DNA of 52,654 bases from JAUMXJ01 sp041781135 (GTDB lineage Bacteria; Bacillota; Clostridia; Peptostreptococcales; Acidaminobacteraceae), in the NCBI GenBank assembly GCA_041781135.1, contig JBHAZV010000024.1, forward strand, positions 1-52,654, written 5' to 3'. This document shows positions 42,583-51,231 of this stretch, piece after piece. Every line of letters begins with the position of its first letter. Position 1 is the stretch's first letter. The position numbers were made by a program, and so were the translations under genes. The notes below the pieces were generated by a model that was not told the DNA's origin, searched no databases, and saw only the letters and a list, made by a program, of their open reading frames with translations.

Positions 42583-43335
42583 CTATTTTCCCTTTACCTT
42601 GACTGAAATGTGTTTTACATTTGGATCAGAAGTCGAATCCGATCTGATAATGAAACAGCCGAGCGATTCAAGCAGCGGCGTAAGCTTTTTGAACCCATAG
42701 TTTCGAGTATCAAAGGACGGATGCCTCTTGGTAAGCGTGCTCCCGAGCTCGCCCAAAAAGACAAAGCCGTCATCGTCCGAAAGCTCGCCTATTATTCCGG
42801 TTATTTCATTTTTCAGATTTTTAAGCGTTTTAATGTCTTTTCCCGCCTCCTTTTCAGAGGCATCATTTCTCTTGCTTACGTGCTTTTCTGTCTCTTCCGG
42901 AGAAATAACCTCAAGATATGTGAACTTGTCACATGCCTTAATAAAAAACTCGCTCGTTTTTTGCTCTCCCATCCCTAAGACAAAGTAGCCTTCCTGCCTT
43001 ATTCTTGCGACAAGCCGCGTAAAATCGCTGTCGCTGGATACAATGCAGAACCCGTTTACCACCTTGCTGTAAAGCAAATCCATCGCGTCTATTATCAGCG
43101 CGGAGTCGCTCGAATTCTTGCCGGAAGTATAATTGTACTGCTGCACCGGAATTATTGAATTCTGAAGCAGGACATCCTTCCACTTTGAATTATTCTGTTT
43201 TGTCCAATCACCGTATATTCGCTTGATGGTGGCTGTGCCATATTTAATCACTTCATCCATAATCGACCTGACATACTTTGCGGAGACATTGTCAGCATCG
43301 ATCAGTACGGCAAACTTCAAATCATCATTTATCAT
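42583..43335 (-). CDS. NYN-domain (LabA/PIN-like) protein with LOTUS C-terminus
   Basis: A 250-residue protein. Residues 5-150 are a NYN RNase-like domain (FAVLIDADNVSAKY, DSALIIDAMDLLYSK, IVSSDSDFTRLVARIRQEG with Asp pairs). Residues 180-245 match a LOTUS/OST-HTH RNA-binding module (LGSTLTKRHPSFDTRNYG, GFKKLTPLLESLGCFII). Such proteins probably process or mark RNA; a specific target is unknown. It overlaps mscL by 11 bases and ends 9 bases before the aldolase start, so all three may form one transcript. Confidence 0.88.
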   Translation of the reverse strand: MINDDLKFAVLIDADNVSAKYVRSIMDEVIKYGTATIKRIYGDWTKQNNSKWKDVLLQNSIIPVQQYNYTSGKNSSDSALIIDAMDLLYSKVVNGFCIVSSDSDFTRLVARIRQEGYFVLGMGEQKTSEFFIKACDKFTYLEVISPEETEKHVSKRNDASEKEAGKDIKTLKNLKNEITGIIGELSDDDGFVFLGELGSTLTKRHPSFDTRNYGFKKLTPLLESLGCFIIRSDSTSDPNVKHISVKVKGK

Positions 43336-43708
43336 TTTTAAGCAAATCTCTTATTTCAGTTAAAAGAACGATATCCTCCGCAGGTTCTTTTGGCGCCGGA
43401 GCTTCCTCCGGTTTTTTTCTGAGTTTTGATACCAACTGAACCATTAGGTAAATACAGAAGGCGACTATCAGAAAATCCACAATATTCTGGATAAATTTTC
43501 CGTAATATATAGCGACCTCAGGTTCTCCCTCGCTAAGCAGTATTTTCAGCTCCGTAAAATTTATTTTTCCAAGAACCAATCCAATAAGCGGCATAAGCAC
43601 GTCTCCTACAAGCGACGTGACTATTTTGCCGAAAGCGCCGCCGATAATTACGCCGACGGCGAGATCCATAACATTGCCCTTTGCAATGAATTCCTTAAAA
43701 CCCTTCAT
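43325..43708 (-). CDS. mscL: Large-conductance mechanosensitive channel
   Basis: A 127-residue MscL with the characteristic first helix KEFIAKGNVMDLAVGVIIGG, the pore-lining AFGKIVTSLVGDVLMPLIG and the second span NIVDFLIVAFCIYLMVQ. The C-terminal helix carries a short charged extension. It opens under membrane tension to release osmolytes. It precedes the NYN gene. Full length and start agree with the family. Confidence 0.95.
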   Translation of the reverse strand: MKGFKEFIAKGNVMDLAVGVIIGGAFGKIVTSLVGDVLMPLIGLVLGKINFTELKILLSEGEPEVAIYYGKFIQNIVDFLIVAFCIYLMVQLVSKLRKKPEEAPAPKEPAEDIVLLTEIRDLLKNDK

Positions 43709-43723
43709 GCTACCTCCTTAATA

Positions 43724-43861
43724 TTATTTAGCATCTTCCTCGCGATGAGGAAATAAAACCATCAACAGCTTTACCATCAGGAAAAAGACTATGAGCGAGA
43801 AAAATACTCCACCAAGTCCATAAGCTGTGAGCATCAAACCTTTTTCAATAATAGGATCCAT
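43724..43861 (-). CDS. oadG: Decarboxylase gamma-type small membrane subunit (OadG-like)
   Basis: A 45-residue protein not present as a long frame; it begins MDPIIEKGLMLTAYGLGGVF and has one membrane span (about 10-37) ending PHREEDAK. The ATG follows GGAGGTCAT. The pattern (short acidic start, GLxLTxxGLGxVFxxL, Arg-Glu tail) matches the gamma subunit of Na+-translocating decarboxylases. It follows the beta subunit gene by 9 bases. No alpha (carboxyltransferase) or biotin subunit is in the window. Confidence 0.8.
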   Translation of the reverse strand: MDPIIEKGLMLTAYGLGGVFFSLIVFFLMVKLLMVLFPHREEDAK

Positions 43862-43870
43862 ATGACCTCC

Positions 43871-45016
43871 CTAAAGTGACAACAGCCAAGGAACGAGCGC
43901 AAGCACCATACCGCCTGCCATTATCGAGCCTACCTGACCTGCAACATTGGCAGAAACCGCCTGCATAAGTATAAAGTTTGTAGGGTCATCCTCTTTCGCA
44001 AGCTTCTGAACAATCCTCGAAGACATTGGAAAAGCGGAAATACCCGCAGCGCCGATCATAGGATTGACCTTTCTCTTTGAGAATATATTGATAAGCTTTG
44101 CAAACAGTACGCCGCCGGCTGTATCAAACACAAATGCCACAAGACCCATGCCAAGAATTATGAGCGTCCTGTAATCCAAAAACTTATCCGCATGCATTGT
44201 AGAACCAATTGTAATACCGAGCAGCAGGGTAACTATATTCGAAAGCTCGTTTTGAGCCGCCTTAGAAAGTCTTTCTAAAACTCCGGCTTCGCGTATAAGA
44301 TTTCCGAACATTAGCAGACCGATCAAAGGAACGCTTATCGGCGCTATAATCCCCGCTATTATCGTCGTAAGTATCGGGAAGATTATCAAAACAGTCTTTG
44401 AAACCTTTACATCTGAATAATCCATCCTGATCATGCGCTCTTTTTTAGTAGTCAGCAGCTTGATAATAGGCGGCTGTATCACAGGCACGAGCGCCATATA
44501 AGAATATGCGGCGACAGAGATAGGCCCGATCCAATCCTGAGCGAATTTCGACGCTACATAAATAGATGTCGGACCGTCTGCAGCCCCTATAATCCCAATT
44601 GCCGCCGCCGTCTTAAGATCGAACCCGAGCTCGGGAAATATAATCCCGAGCGCCAACGCCATCAGCACTGTAAAAAATATCCCGAACTGGGCAGCAGCTC
44701 CAAAAAACAGCATTTTAGGCTGCTTCAGCAGCGGACTGAAATCTATCATCGCGCCGACACCAATAAAAATCAGCACCGGAAACAGTTCTGTAAGTATCCC
44801 AGCCTTGTAAAAAATCTGAAGTACGCCATCTGCCCCATCGTGACTCCAAATCGAATTTAGCGGCAGATTGACAAGTATAGCGCCAAATCCGATAGGCAAT
44901 AGCAGCATAGGTTCGTAATTCTTTTTAACTGCGAGATAAATCAGCAATCCGCCTATCAGGTACATCACGAGGTACCCAAGCTTAAACTCAGTTATTCCAA
45001 CAAAAAGTTCACTCAT
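43871..45016 (-). CDS. oadB: Sodium-translocating decarboxylase beta subunit
   Basis: A 381-residue polytopic protein with about ten spans, typical of OadB/GcdB/MmdB. Motifs: LLLPIGFGAILVNLPLN, FIGVGAMIDFSPLL, AAIGIIGAADGPTSIYVASK (the conserved GAADGPT motif with the critical Asp), GLLMFGNLIREAGVLERLS and MSSRIVQKLAKEDDPTNFIL. It couples decarboxylation of a biotin-bound carboxyl group to Na+ export. The substrate depends on the missing alpha subunit. Its ATG overlaps the YhaM-like gene stop by 4 bases. Confidence 0.93.
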   Translation of the reverse strand: MSELFVGITEFKLGYLVMYLIGGLLIYLAVKKNYEPMLLLPIGFGAILVNLPLNSIWSHDGADGVLQIFYKAGILTELFPVLIFIGVGAMIDFSPLLKQPKMLFFGAAAQFGIFFTVLMALALGIIFPELGFDLKTAAAIGIIGAADGPTSIYVASKFAQDWIGPISVAAYSYMALVPVIQPPIIKLLTTKKERMIRMDYSDVKVSKTVLIIFPILTTIIAGIIAPISVPLIGLLMFGNLIREAGVLERLSKAAQNELSNIVTLLLGITIGSTMHADKFLDYRTLIILGMGLVAFVFDTAGGVLFAKLINIFSKRKVNPMIGAAGISAFPMSSRIVQKLAKEDDPTNFILMQAVSANVAGQVGSIMAGGMVLALVPWLLSL

Positions 45017-45963
45017 TTCAGCTCCATCTTATAAATTCTTCGCTTTTCCAAGGTAGGTACGCCTGCGCTGAATTCTCCAGGTTCGGTAGTCTTTAATGCA
45101 AGCTCCATATCGTAAATTTTTGCATCAAGCATATCGACATGATGCAAAATTTCGCCCTCTATAATCATCGGTTTCTTAGGGCTTCCAAATTCCGGAAAAT
45201 AATGATGAGAAAGCACCAAGTGCTGAAGCAAAATAGATTTTTCGGACGACATTCTAAGCTCGTCGGCAACCCTTGCAATATCTTTGATTCCCATAACTAT
45301 ATGGCCAATCAAATTGCCTTCCATAGTGTAACTCTCTACGCTTCCATATTCTGTCGATGTCATTTCGCCGATTTTCGCCAAATCGTGCAGCACTATGCCT
45401 GCGCACACAAGATCCGCATTTGCCTCATACACCTTGCAGAGCGCGAGTCCGCTCCTGAGCATCCTCAGCATATGGTACAGCAAACCGCTTCGTATGGAAT
45501 GGTGATTGGCCTTTGCAGCCGGATAGTACATAAGCTTCTCCCGGACACTGTCAGTCAGAGTTTTGACGAGCAGACGGATTTCGTCATCTTTAATATTATT
45601 TATATGAGAATAAATCTCACTCATCATTTCCTCTGCCGGTATCGGGGCGCTCGGAACAATATCGCCAATATTTATGCCGTCTCCGTCTTCGAGCCTTCGT
45701 ATCTTGATGACCTTCGCCTGAAGCGCGCCATTGTACTCGGTTACCTCCGCCTGAAGCTTTACTATCTCGCCTATGGCATACTCGGTATCTTCGTCACACA
45801 GCGGCGACCAATGTTTGCCATTGACCGTTCCCGTGATATCTGCAAAGGTGTAATCTATATATGGCTTGCCGTTCGAACCGACCCTGATGTCTTTCCACTT
45901 TATCAGGTAAAAACCGATATAAGTCCCACCCACTGCGAAATCCACAATTTTAGAATAAATCAA
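45013..45963 (-). CDS. yhaM: YhaM-like 3'-5' exoribonuclease (OB and HD domains)
   Basis: A 316-residue protein with an N-terminal OB fold (GGTYIGFYLIKWKDIRVGSN, QAEVTEYNGALQAKVIKIRR) and a central HD phosphohydrolase domain with His-Asp pair HDLAKIGEM and ligand His at LVLSHHYFPEFGSPKKP and LHHVDMLDAKIYDM. This is the YhaM/CBF1 architecture, a Mn-dependent RNase. The genes for the decarboxylase follow by overlap and the parvulin gene is just ahead, also by overlap (4 bases). Confidence 0.88.
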   Translation of the reverse strand: MIYSKIVDFAVGGTYIGFYLIKWKDIRVGSNGKPYIDYTFADITGTVNGKHWSPLCDEDTEYAIGEIVKLQAEVTEYNGALQAKVIKIRRLEDGDGINIGDIVPSAPIPAEEMMSEIYSHINNIKDDEIRLLVKTLTDSVREKLMYYPAAKANHHSIRSGLLYHMLRMLRSGLALCKVYEANADLVCAGIVLHDLAKIGEMTSTEYGSVESYTMEGNLIGHIVMGIKDIARVADELRMSSEKSILLQHLVLSHHYFPEFGSPKKPMIIEGEILHHVDMLDAKIYDMELALKTTEPGEFSAGVPTLEKRRIYKMELK

Positions 45964-46700
45964 AACCTTTTTACCTCGTACTTCTTTTGGAACTCTTCAA
46001 CCTTTCGAATAAATAGCTCGTTCTGCTTCTGAAGCTGCAATATCTGCTCGATTGAAGCCTTTGCTTCATCAAAAGGAGGCTTCTTTGTACCCTTTTCGCC
46101 GCTCTTAAATATTATGTGATAGCCAAACTGCGTCTGCACAGGTTCTGATACATCGCCATTATTCATTGCAAAAACGGCTTCCTCAAATTCGGGCACCATC
46201 ATGCCTCTCCTGAAAAATCCGAGATCGCCTCCCACATCGCGCGAAGGACAAAGCGAGACATCCTTTGCCACGTCAGCAAATGCTTCTCCGTCTTTTATGC
46301 GTTTTAGAGCGCCCTGCGCCGCTTCTAAAGTTTCTACAAGTATGTGCGATGCTCTGACTTCCGGCTGTGCCAGCATATCGCCGTGTTCGTTGTAGAATTT
46401 TCTGATCTCGTCGTCTGTCACAACTGCGGCAGAAACAGTCCTTCTTATATTCTCATCCCTCAGCATTCCGCGCTTTACTTCGTTTATTCTCGCAACAAAC
46501 TCCGGCTCCTTGTCATAGCCTTTATCTACGGCGTCAAGATAATAAAGCTCCTGAAAAATCACCTCGTCAAGCAGCTTTCTTTGACCCTCGGCGCCTTCAT
46601 AATTAGGCTTTATCTCCGGCGCGAGCGCATCAAAAACACCGTTTACATCAGACTCGAATATCTCAATATTCCCGACCTTTGCCAATAATCTTCCTTTCAT
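45960..46700 (-). CDS. Parvulin-type peptidylprolyl isomerase
   Basis: A 246-residue protein without signal peptide or lipobox, so apparently cytoplasmic. Residues 1-110 form a helical SurA/PrsA-like N-domain. The parvulin domain covers about 115-210: VRASHILVETLEAAQGALKR, CPSRDVGGDLGFFRRGMMVPEF, EPVQTQFGYHIIFKSG. It catalyses cis-trans prolyl isomerisation. The overlap with the next gene suggests one transcript with yhaM and oadB. A cytoplasmic PpiC of this kind is common in clostridia. Confidence 0.9.
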   Translation of the reverse strand: MKGRLLAKVGNIEIFESDVNGVFDALAPEIKPNYEGAEGQRKLLDEVIFQELYYLDAVDKGYDKEPEFVARINEVKRGMLRDENIRRTVSAAVVTDDEIRKFYNEHGDMLAQPEVRASHILVETLEAAQGALKRIKDGEAFADVAKDVSLCPSRDVGGDLGFFRRGMMVPEFEEAVFAMNNGDVSEPVQTQFGYHIIFKSGEKGTKKPPFDEAKASIEQILQLQKQNELFIRKVEEFQKKYEVKRF

Positions 46701-46715
46701 TAAGTTCTCCTTGTA

Positions 46716-47609
46716 TTATATTGTGTCCTTAAAAACCACTATCTCCGGTTCGAGAACGATACCGCTCTTTTTGTAAACAACATCGACGATGCAGTTCATC
46801 AGCTCCTTGACATCTGCAGCCGTTGCGCCGCCTGTATTTACAATAAATCCGGCGTGCTTTTCCGATACTTTTGCGCCTCCTACCCGCTTGCCCTTAAGCC
46901 CCGCTTCATCGATGAGCTTGCTCGCATAATTCCCCGCAGGTCTTTTGAAAACAGAGCCCGCCGAAGGATATTCAAGAGGCTGTTTTTCCCTGCGCTTTGC
47001 CGCTATCTCATCCATTCGAGCGCTTATTTTTGCCGGATCTCCCTTCTCCAGTTGGACGCATACGCGAGTGATTATCCATTTTCTTTCCTGCGCCAAAGAG
47101 AATCTATGGCCAAAAAACGAACTGTCGGGAGTGATTATATGTATATCGCCGCTGCTGTCTACAATCTCCAGCCATTTAACGATATCCTTCATCTCGCCGC
47201 CAAATGCTCCTGCGTTCATAAAAACCGCGCCGCCGACAGTTCCAGGTATACAGTGTGCAAATTCCGCGCCCGTAAGCGAACCCTCCAGCGCAGTTCTGAC
47301 GAGGTCACATAGCGGGAGTCCCGCCCCCACCACTATTGAATCGCCGTCCAACCTGCACTCGGCGATCGCGCTGCCTATTTTTATTATGGGAAGCTCGATC
47401 AATTCGTCGGACATAAGTACATTTGAGCCGTTGCCGAGCACAAAATAACCAAGCCCCTCAGCCGCAAAATAGCGAACCAGCTCTGCTACTTCCTCAGAAT
47501 TTTTGGGCAAAAACACATGCCGCGCCTCTCCGCCTATTTTGAAAGTAGTGCAGTCTGACATCTTAAGATCGCTGCGATATTCGATATCAGGCCTATACTC
47601 CAAAGACAT
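46716..47609 (-). CDS. murB: UDP-N-acetylenolpyruvoylglucosamine reductase
   Basis: A 297-residue enzyme of the type with FAD-binding fold. Motifs: CTTFKIGGEARHVF near 20-33, FVLGNGSNVLMSDE, CIPGTVGGAVFMNAGAFGGE near 125-143 and YPSAGSVFKRP with the catalytic Ser, and ending VVYKKSGIVLEPEIVVF with the proton-donor Glu. It makes UDP-MurNAc for peptidoglycan. Its ATG lies inside the panD gene (17-base overlap), a tight coupling with an unrelated pathway. Confidence 0.95.
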   Translation of the reverse strand: MSLEYRPDIEYRSDLKMSDCTTFKIGGEARHVFLPKNSEEVAELVRYFAAEGLGYFVLGNGSNVLMSDELIELPIIKIGSAIAECRLDGDSIVVGAGLPLCDLVRTALEGSLTGAEFAHCIPGTVGGAVFMNAGAFGGEMKDIVKWLEIVDSSGDIHIITPDSSFFGHRFSLAQERKWIITRVCVQLEKGDPAKISARMDEIAAKRREKQPLEYPSAGSVFKRPAGNYASKLIDEAGLKGKRVGGAKVSEKHAGFIVNTGGATAADVKELMNCIVDVVYKKSGIVLEPEIVVFKDTI

Positions 47610-47982
47610 TATTGGCTTTCTCTCCTTTGTGCAAACTTGCGATTTTGTTTTCGCTGTCCACGACGATAACCGAAGGCTCGTAAGCCCTCGCCTCGTCAGG
47701 CAGCATAAGGGCGTAAGCCATTATTATGACAAGGTCATCCTTCTGAACCAGCCGCGCCGCCGCGCCGTTCAGACAAATCACGCCACTGCCGCGTTCTCCT
47801 TTTATTGCATAAGTCACAAACCTGCTGCCACTGTTGACATTGACAACATGAACCTGTTCGCCCTCTATAATCCCGGAAGCTTCCATAAGATCCTCGTCTA
47901 TGGTGACAGATCCGACATAGTTAAGATTCGCATCGGTAACTCTTGCCCTGTGAATCTTGCTTTTAAGCATATTTAAATACAT
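47593..47982 (-). CDS. panD: Aspartate 1-decarboxylase
   Basis: A 129-residue proenzyme. The self-cleavage site is the Gly-Ser in LNYVGSVTIDEDLM near residue 24-25, giving the pyruvoyl group. Further motifs are MLKSKIHRARVTDANLNY and ICLNGAAARLVQKDDLVIIM. It makes beta-alanine for pantothenate. Its first codons overlap panC by 10 bases. The start at 47982 (MYLNMLKSKIH) might be the fifth codon instead (MLKSKI). Completes the pan cluster. Confidence 0.94.
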   Translation of the reverse strand: MYLNMLKSKIHRARVTDANLNYVGSVTIDEDLMEASGIIEGEQVHVVNVNSGSRFVTYAIKGERGSGVICLNGAAARLVQKDDLVIIMAYALMLPDEARAYEPSVIVVDSENKIASLHKGEKANNVFGV

Positions 47983-48833
47983 TTTCCGTCTATCCTCGCA
48001 ATATTATCAATAAGTCTTGTTTTTCCAAAATATGCAGCAACTGCCAAAAGATAATCGCCACTGAAACCCATGCCGCCGTCATCGATTTCTTCGAGCGTGC
48101 CGGGGTCTACTATTTCTACGTAATCCACCCTGCCGCCCGATGCGGAAATCTCTGCCGACACGCCATCCCTGACGCTTGCGAGCGCCTTGCCTTTTTCTAT
48201 ATTCTCAGCCGCCTTCTTTATTGAACGCGAAATGGAGAGAGCCGAAGCCCTCTCGCTTTCGGAAAGATAAGTATTTCTTGAGCTCATTGCCAGACCGTCC
48301 CGCTCGCGAACTATCGGGCAGCCGACTATCTGCGTGCCGATCAGCATATCGCGCGTCAAACGCGTGATTATAGCAAGCTGCTGCGCGTCTTTTCTGCCGA
48401 AAAACGCCTTGTCCGGTTTAACCAAGCACAAAAGCCGGGCAACTACGTTCGTGACACCGTCAAAATGCGTCGGCCGAGTTTTTGCGCAGAGCTTCGTCTT
48501 TATGCCGGAAGTAAGCACTATGTCCGTGGAGTTGCCTTCCGGATACATCTCCGAAACGGTCGGAACAAACATAATATCCGCACCTGCCGCCCTGAGGAGC
48601 TCGGCGTCACGCGCCTCGTCCCTCGGATAACTGTCAAAATCTTCGTTCGGTCCGAACTGAGTCGGATTGACAAAAACCGATACTACTGTCAAATCTGTGT
48701 TTTCCCTGCTCGCATTAACCAATGAAATGTGCCCCGCATGCAAAAAACCCATTGTCGGAACGAGTCCTACGCTCTTTCCCGCCTGTGCCTTTAGCTCTCT
48801 GCGAAGCTCATCTGCGCATCGAATTATTTTCAT
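47973..48833 (-). CDS. panC: Pantothenate synthetase
   Basis: A 286-residue enzyme with VPTMGFLHAGHISLV (the HxGH motif) near 25-39, VSVFVNPTQFGPNEDFDSYPRD, KTRPTHFDGVTNVV and FFGRKDAQQLAII, and the KMSKS-like DGLAMSSRNTYLS near 183-195. It joins pantoate and beta-alanine with ATP. The ATG overlaps the panB stop (4 bases). All expected active-site motifs are intact. Confidence 0.96.
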   Translation of the reverse strand: MKIIRCADELRRELKAQAGKSVGLVPTMGFLHAGHISLVNASRENTDLTVVSVFVNPTQFGPNEDFDSYPRDEARDAELLRAAGADIMFVPTVSEMYPEGNSTDIVLTSGIKTKLCAKTRPTHFDGVTNVVARLLCLVKPDKAFFGRKDAQQLAIITRLTRDMLIGTQIVGCPIVRERDGLAMSSRNTYLSESERASALSISRSIKKAAENIEKGKALASVRDGVSAEISASGGRVDYVEIVDPGTLEEIDDGGMGFSGDYLLAVAAYFGKTRLIDNIARIDGKCI

Positions 48834-49672
48834 TTTTCACTTCCGTAAAGCTGATTTATTATTTCATCTGATATTTCGAACTCGTGCTCCGCTGAAGGAA
48901 ATGCGCCTGATTTTACTTCTTCCGAATATCGAGAAAGCGCGCCCACTATAGGCTGCCTCAGCTGCGCAAAGCGCTTTACAAATTTTGGAGCCAAATCGGA
49001 GTACACGCCGAGCATATCCTGAAGCACGAGCACCTGTCCGTCACAGCCCGCGCCTGCGCCTATCCCTATTGTTGGGATTCCAATACTTTCGGTTATCATT
49101 TTAGCTAACTTTGCAGGAACGCATTCCACTACGATCGCAAAACAGCCCGCAGCCTCAAGCGCCTTTGCATCTCTTATCAGCTGCTCTGCAACTTCTACGC
49201 TTTTCCCCTGTATTTTGAACCCGCCGAACGCATTAACAGATTGCGGAGTAAGCCCGATGTGCCCCATAACCGGAATCTGCGCCCGAACTATTGCTCTTAC
49301 CTCGTCTGCAACCGATTCGCCGCCTTCTAATTTGACTGCATTTGCACCGGTTTCCTTTATCATCCTGCCGGCATTTTCAACTGTTTTTTCGATGCTCACG
49401 CGATAGGACATAAACGGCATATCGATTACTATCAGCGGATTTTGCGCACCGCGGCGCACCGCTCTTGTATGGTGGATCATATCCTCTATCGTGACTGCAA
49501 GAGTATCTTCATATCCGAGCACCGTCATGCCAAGCGAGTCGCCCACAAGTATCGCTTCGATTCCGGCTTCCTCGACAAGCTTTGCAAATGTGTAATCGTA
49601 GGCGGTTACCATTGTAATTTTTTCGCCGTTTTTCTTTCGCTTTTTAAAATCAGCGGTCGTAAACTTATTCAT
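48830..49672 (-). CDS. panB: 3-methyl-2-oxobutanoate hydroxymethyltransferase
   Basis: A 280-residue enzyme. Motifs: VTAYDYTFAKLVEEAGI near 22-38, ILVGDSLGMTVLGYEDTLAV with the metal Asp, MPFMSYRVSIEKTVENAG, GHIGLTPQSVNAFGGFKIQG and IGIGAGAGCDGQVLVLQDML near 185-204. It transfers a hydroxymethyl group from methylene-THF to ketoisovalerate. It is the second gene of the pan cluster and overlaps the reductase-like gene by 8 bases. Confidence 0.96.
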   Translation of the reverse strand: MNKFTTADFKKRKKNGEKITMVTAYDYTFAKLVEEAGIEAILVGDSLGMTVLGYEDTLAVTIEDMIHHTRAVRRGAQNPLIVIDMPFMSYRVSIEKTVENAGRMIKETGANAVKLEGGESVADEVRAIVRAQIPVMGHIGLTPQSVNAFGGFKIQGKSVEVAEQLIRDAKALEAAGCFAIVVECVPAKLAKMITESIGIPTIGIGAGAGCDGQVLVLQDMLGVYSDLAPKFVKRFAQLRQPIVGALSRYSEEVKSGAFPSAEHEFEISDEIINQLYGSEK

Positions 49673-50525
49673 TTTCCCCCCTTTCGTATTCTTGAAGAAC
49701 CGCTTCGATTTCGGATTTTTTCTCTTCCGGAGCGCCGCTTATCTTAAGAGCCCACCTGGAAAGCGCAGTGTACATGGCAAGTTCCGGCAAAAGTCCGTGT
49801 TCCGACATAGTTTCAAGATGAAGTCGCACTACACGCGAATCTCCTCTTGCAATCGGTCCGGTTAAGGCATTCCCTACGCCAAGGTTCTTCATGTTTGATA
49901 CAGCCGTATCTATGAGCTGCCAGAGCAAATTTTCATCGGAAATACCTATATTTCTCAGAAGCGAGTATGCGGCGTCTATAACCGGCACTATAAGATTTGA
50001 AGCCATCACCGCCGAGGCGTGATAAAGGGGCTTATCTGCCGGGTTCAGCTTTATGACCCTTCCCAAACGCTCCGCAAACCTGTCTATCCCTTCGGCATGG
50101 GGAGAACCTGTGCCTTCGTGGATTTCAAGCGCAAAGACTGTGTCCGAAATATCCGATTCTATCCTGGCAAAAGCGCGCAGCGGATGCAGCGAAAATCTGG
50201 CTAAAAAGCCCTCCGCCAGTTCGTCTGCGGCAAGCGCGCCGCTCATATGGAAAGCCAACTTGTCGGAAACCGAGGAATTTTTTGAAACCGCCGCCGAAAC
50301 TTCGGCAATTACACTGTCCGAAACGACAAACCCGACGGCATCACACCAGGCAACCAAGTCCGAAGGCGAATCAAAAACACGCGCGCCGATGCCATCCGCA
50401 TAGCCGCGCACGCCTTGCACGTTCCTTCCGCAGTAGCCTACGTCGAATCCCTTGTCCAGCAGCAGTCTGCCAAAGCTTAGAGCCACCTTGCCGGTGCCGT
50501 AGATACCGACCTTTAAGATTTCCAT
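49665..50525 (-). CDS. Rossmann/DUF2520 protein, probable PanG-type ketopantoate reductase
   Basis: A 286-residue protein with an N-terminal NADP-binding motif KVGIYGTGKVALSFGRLL near 5-22 and a C-terminal DUF2520 region (FSLHPLRAFAR, KPLYHASAVMASNLIVPVID, NALTGPIARGDSRVV). No PanE signature is seen in the cluster. DUF2520 proteins are the PanG group reported as an alternative ketopantoate reductase in Francisella and some Firmicutes, as I recall. The position ahead of panB, panC and panD fits that role well. Substrate not proven. Confidence 0.8.
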   Translation of the reverse strand: MEILKVGIYGTGKVALSFGRLLLDKGFDVGYCGRNVQGVRGYADGIGARVFDSPSDLVAWCDAVGFVVSDSVIAEVSAAVSKNSSVSDKLAFHMSGALAADELAEGFLARFSLHPLRAFARIESDISDTVFALEIHEGTGSPHAEGIDRFAERLGRVIKLNPADKPLYHASAVMASNLIVPVIDAAYSLLRNIGISDENLLWQLIDTAVSNMKNLGVGNALTGPIARGDSRVVRLHLETMSEHGLLPELAMYTALSRWALKISGAPEEKKSEIEAVLQEYERGENE

Positions 50526-50584
50526 ATTCGTTCATATCTTACCATAAAGACAGAACATTAGCGATAGACTTGGAGAATATTTGA

Positions 50585-51220
50585 TTAAATATCTCTGTGT
50601 TCGGGAATAATTGAGGTCAGCCTCGAAATTATTTCGATTGCTTCGTAATCCGGATGCAAATCCGCAGCGTCGCGCAGAATCTCGCCAAGAGTCCTGCCGA
50701 GGGAATAATAATCCGCAAGTCTCGCGTCGACGCTGCCTCCAAGCACGACTTCTGGCGCTGTATACATCGTGAATGCCTCGCTGAATGCCGGCGATTCCAA
50801 ATTTGATGCATTCCCATACCCAATAAACCGAACCGAAAAATCGTCGGAAATTATCAATTTTTCGGGAGATATACTGCCATGACACACTCCGAAGCCATGA
50901 AGCTTTTTAAGACTGATTACCGCAGAATCCAGTACGGCTCTAATATTTTCCGAAAGCGCCGCCCGTTTTTCACGATCTTCGAGCATATCGGCAAGACTTT
51001 CGCCGTCATAACGCTGCAGCATCATTACAACCCCGCCCTGATCTATTGCGTAGTCTATGAGCGGGGAACCTCCCATGCTCTGATACGCCTTTAGTTCATT
51101 TATTCCGCGCTCCATTTCGGCGCGTTTAAGAACTATTCTGTGCCTCGTTCCCGCATTCTCCATAAATGTGATGTCAGAATACTTTGAAGCAGGTTCGCTT
51201 ACATAATTTGTCAAATTCAT
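50585..51220 (-). CDS. Degenerate protein kinase fold (pseudokinase)
   Basis: A 211-residue protein starting at ATG 51220 after AAAAGGAGGG. It follows the kinase layout: RHRIVLKRAEMERGI (possible VAIK Lys), GVVMMLQRYDGESLADMLED, LHGFGVCHGSISPEKLIISD, VRFIGYGNASNL, YTAPEVVLGG and ADYYSLGRTLGEIL. But the catalytic HRD is HGS, the usual Asn in HRDxxPxN is Lys, and DFG is replaced by GYG. It also lacks a glycine-rich loop in the N-lobe. Hence likely a pseudokinase with a scaffolding or binding role. It lies beside TadE-like genes. Confidence 0.75.
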   Translation of the reverse strand: MNLTNYVSEPASKYSDITFMENAGTRHRIVLKRAEMERGINELKAYQSMGGSPLIDYAIDQGGVVMMLQRYDGESLADMLEDREKRAALSENIRAVLDSAVISLKKLHGFGVCHGSISPEKLIISDDFSVRFIGYGNASNLESPAFSEAFTMYTAPEVVLGGSVDARLADYYSLGRTLGEILRDAADLHPDYEAIEIISRLTSIIPEHRDI

Positions 51221-51231
51221 AGACCCTCCTT

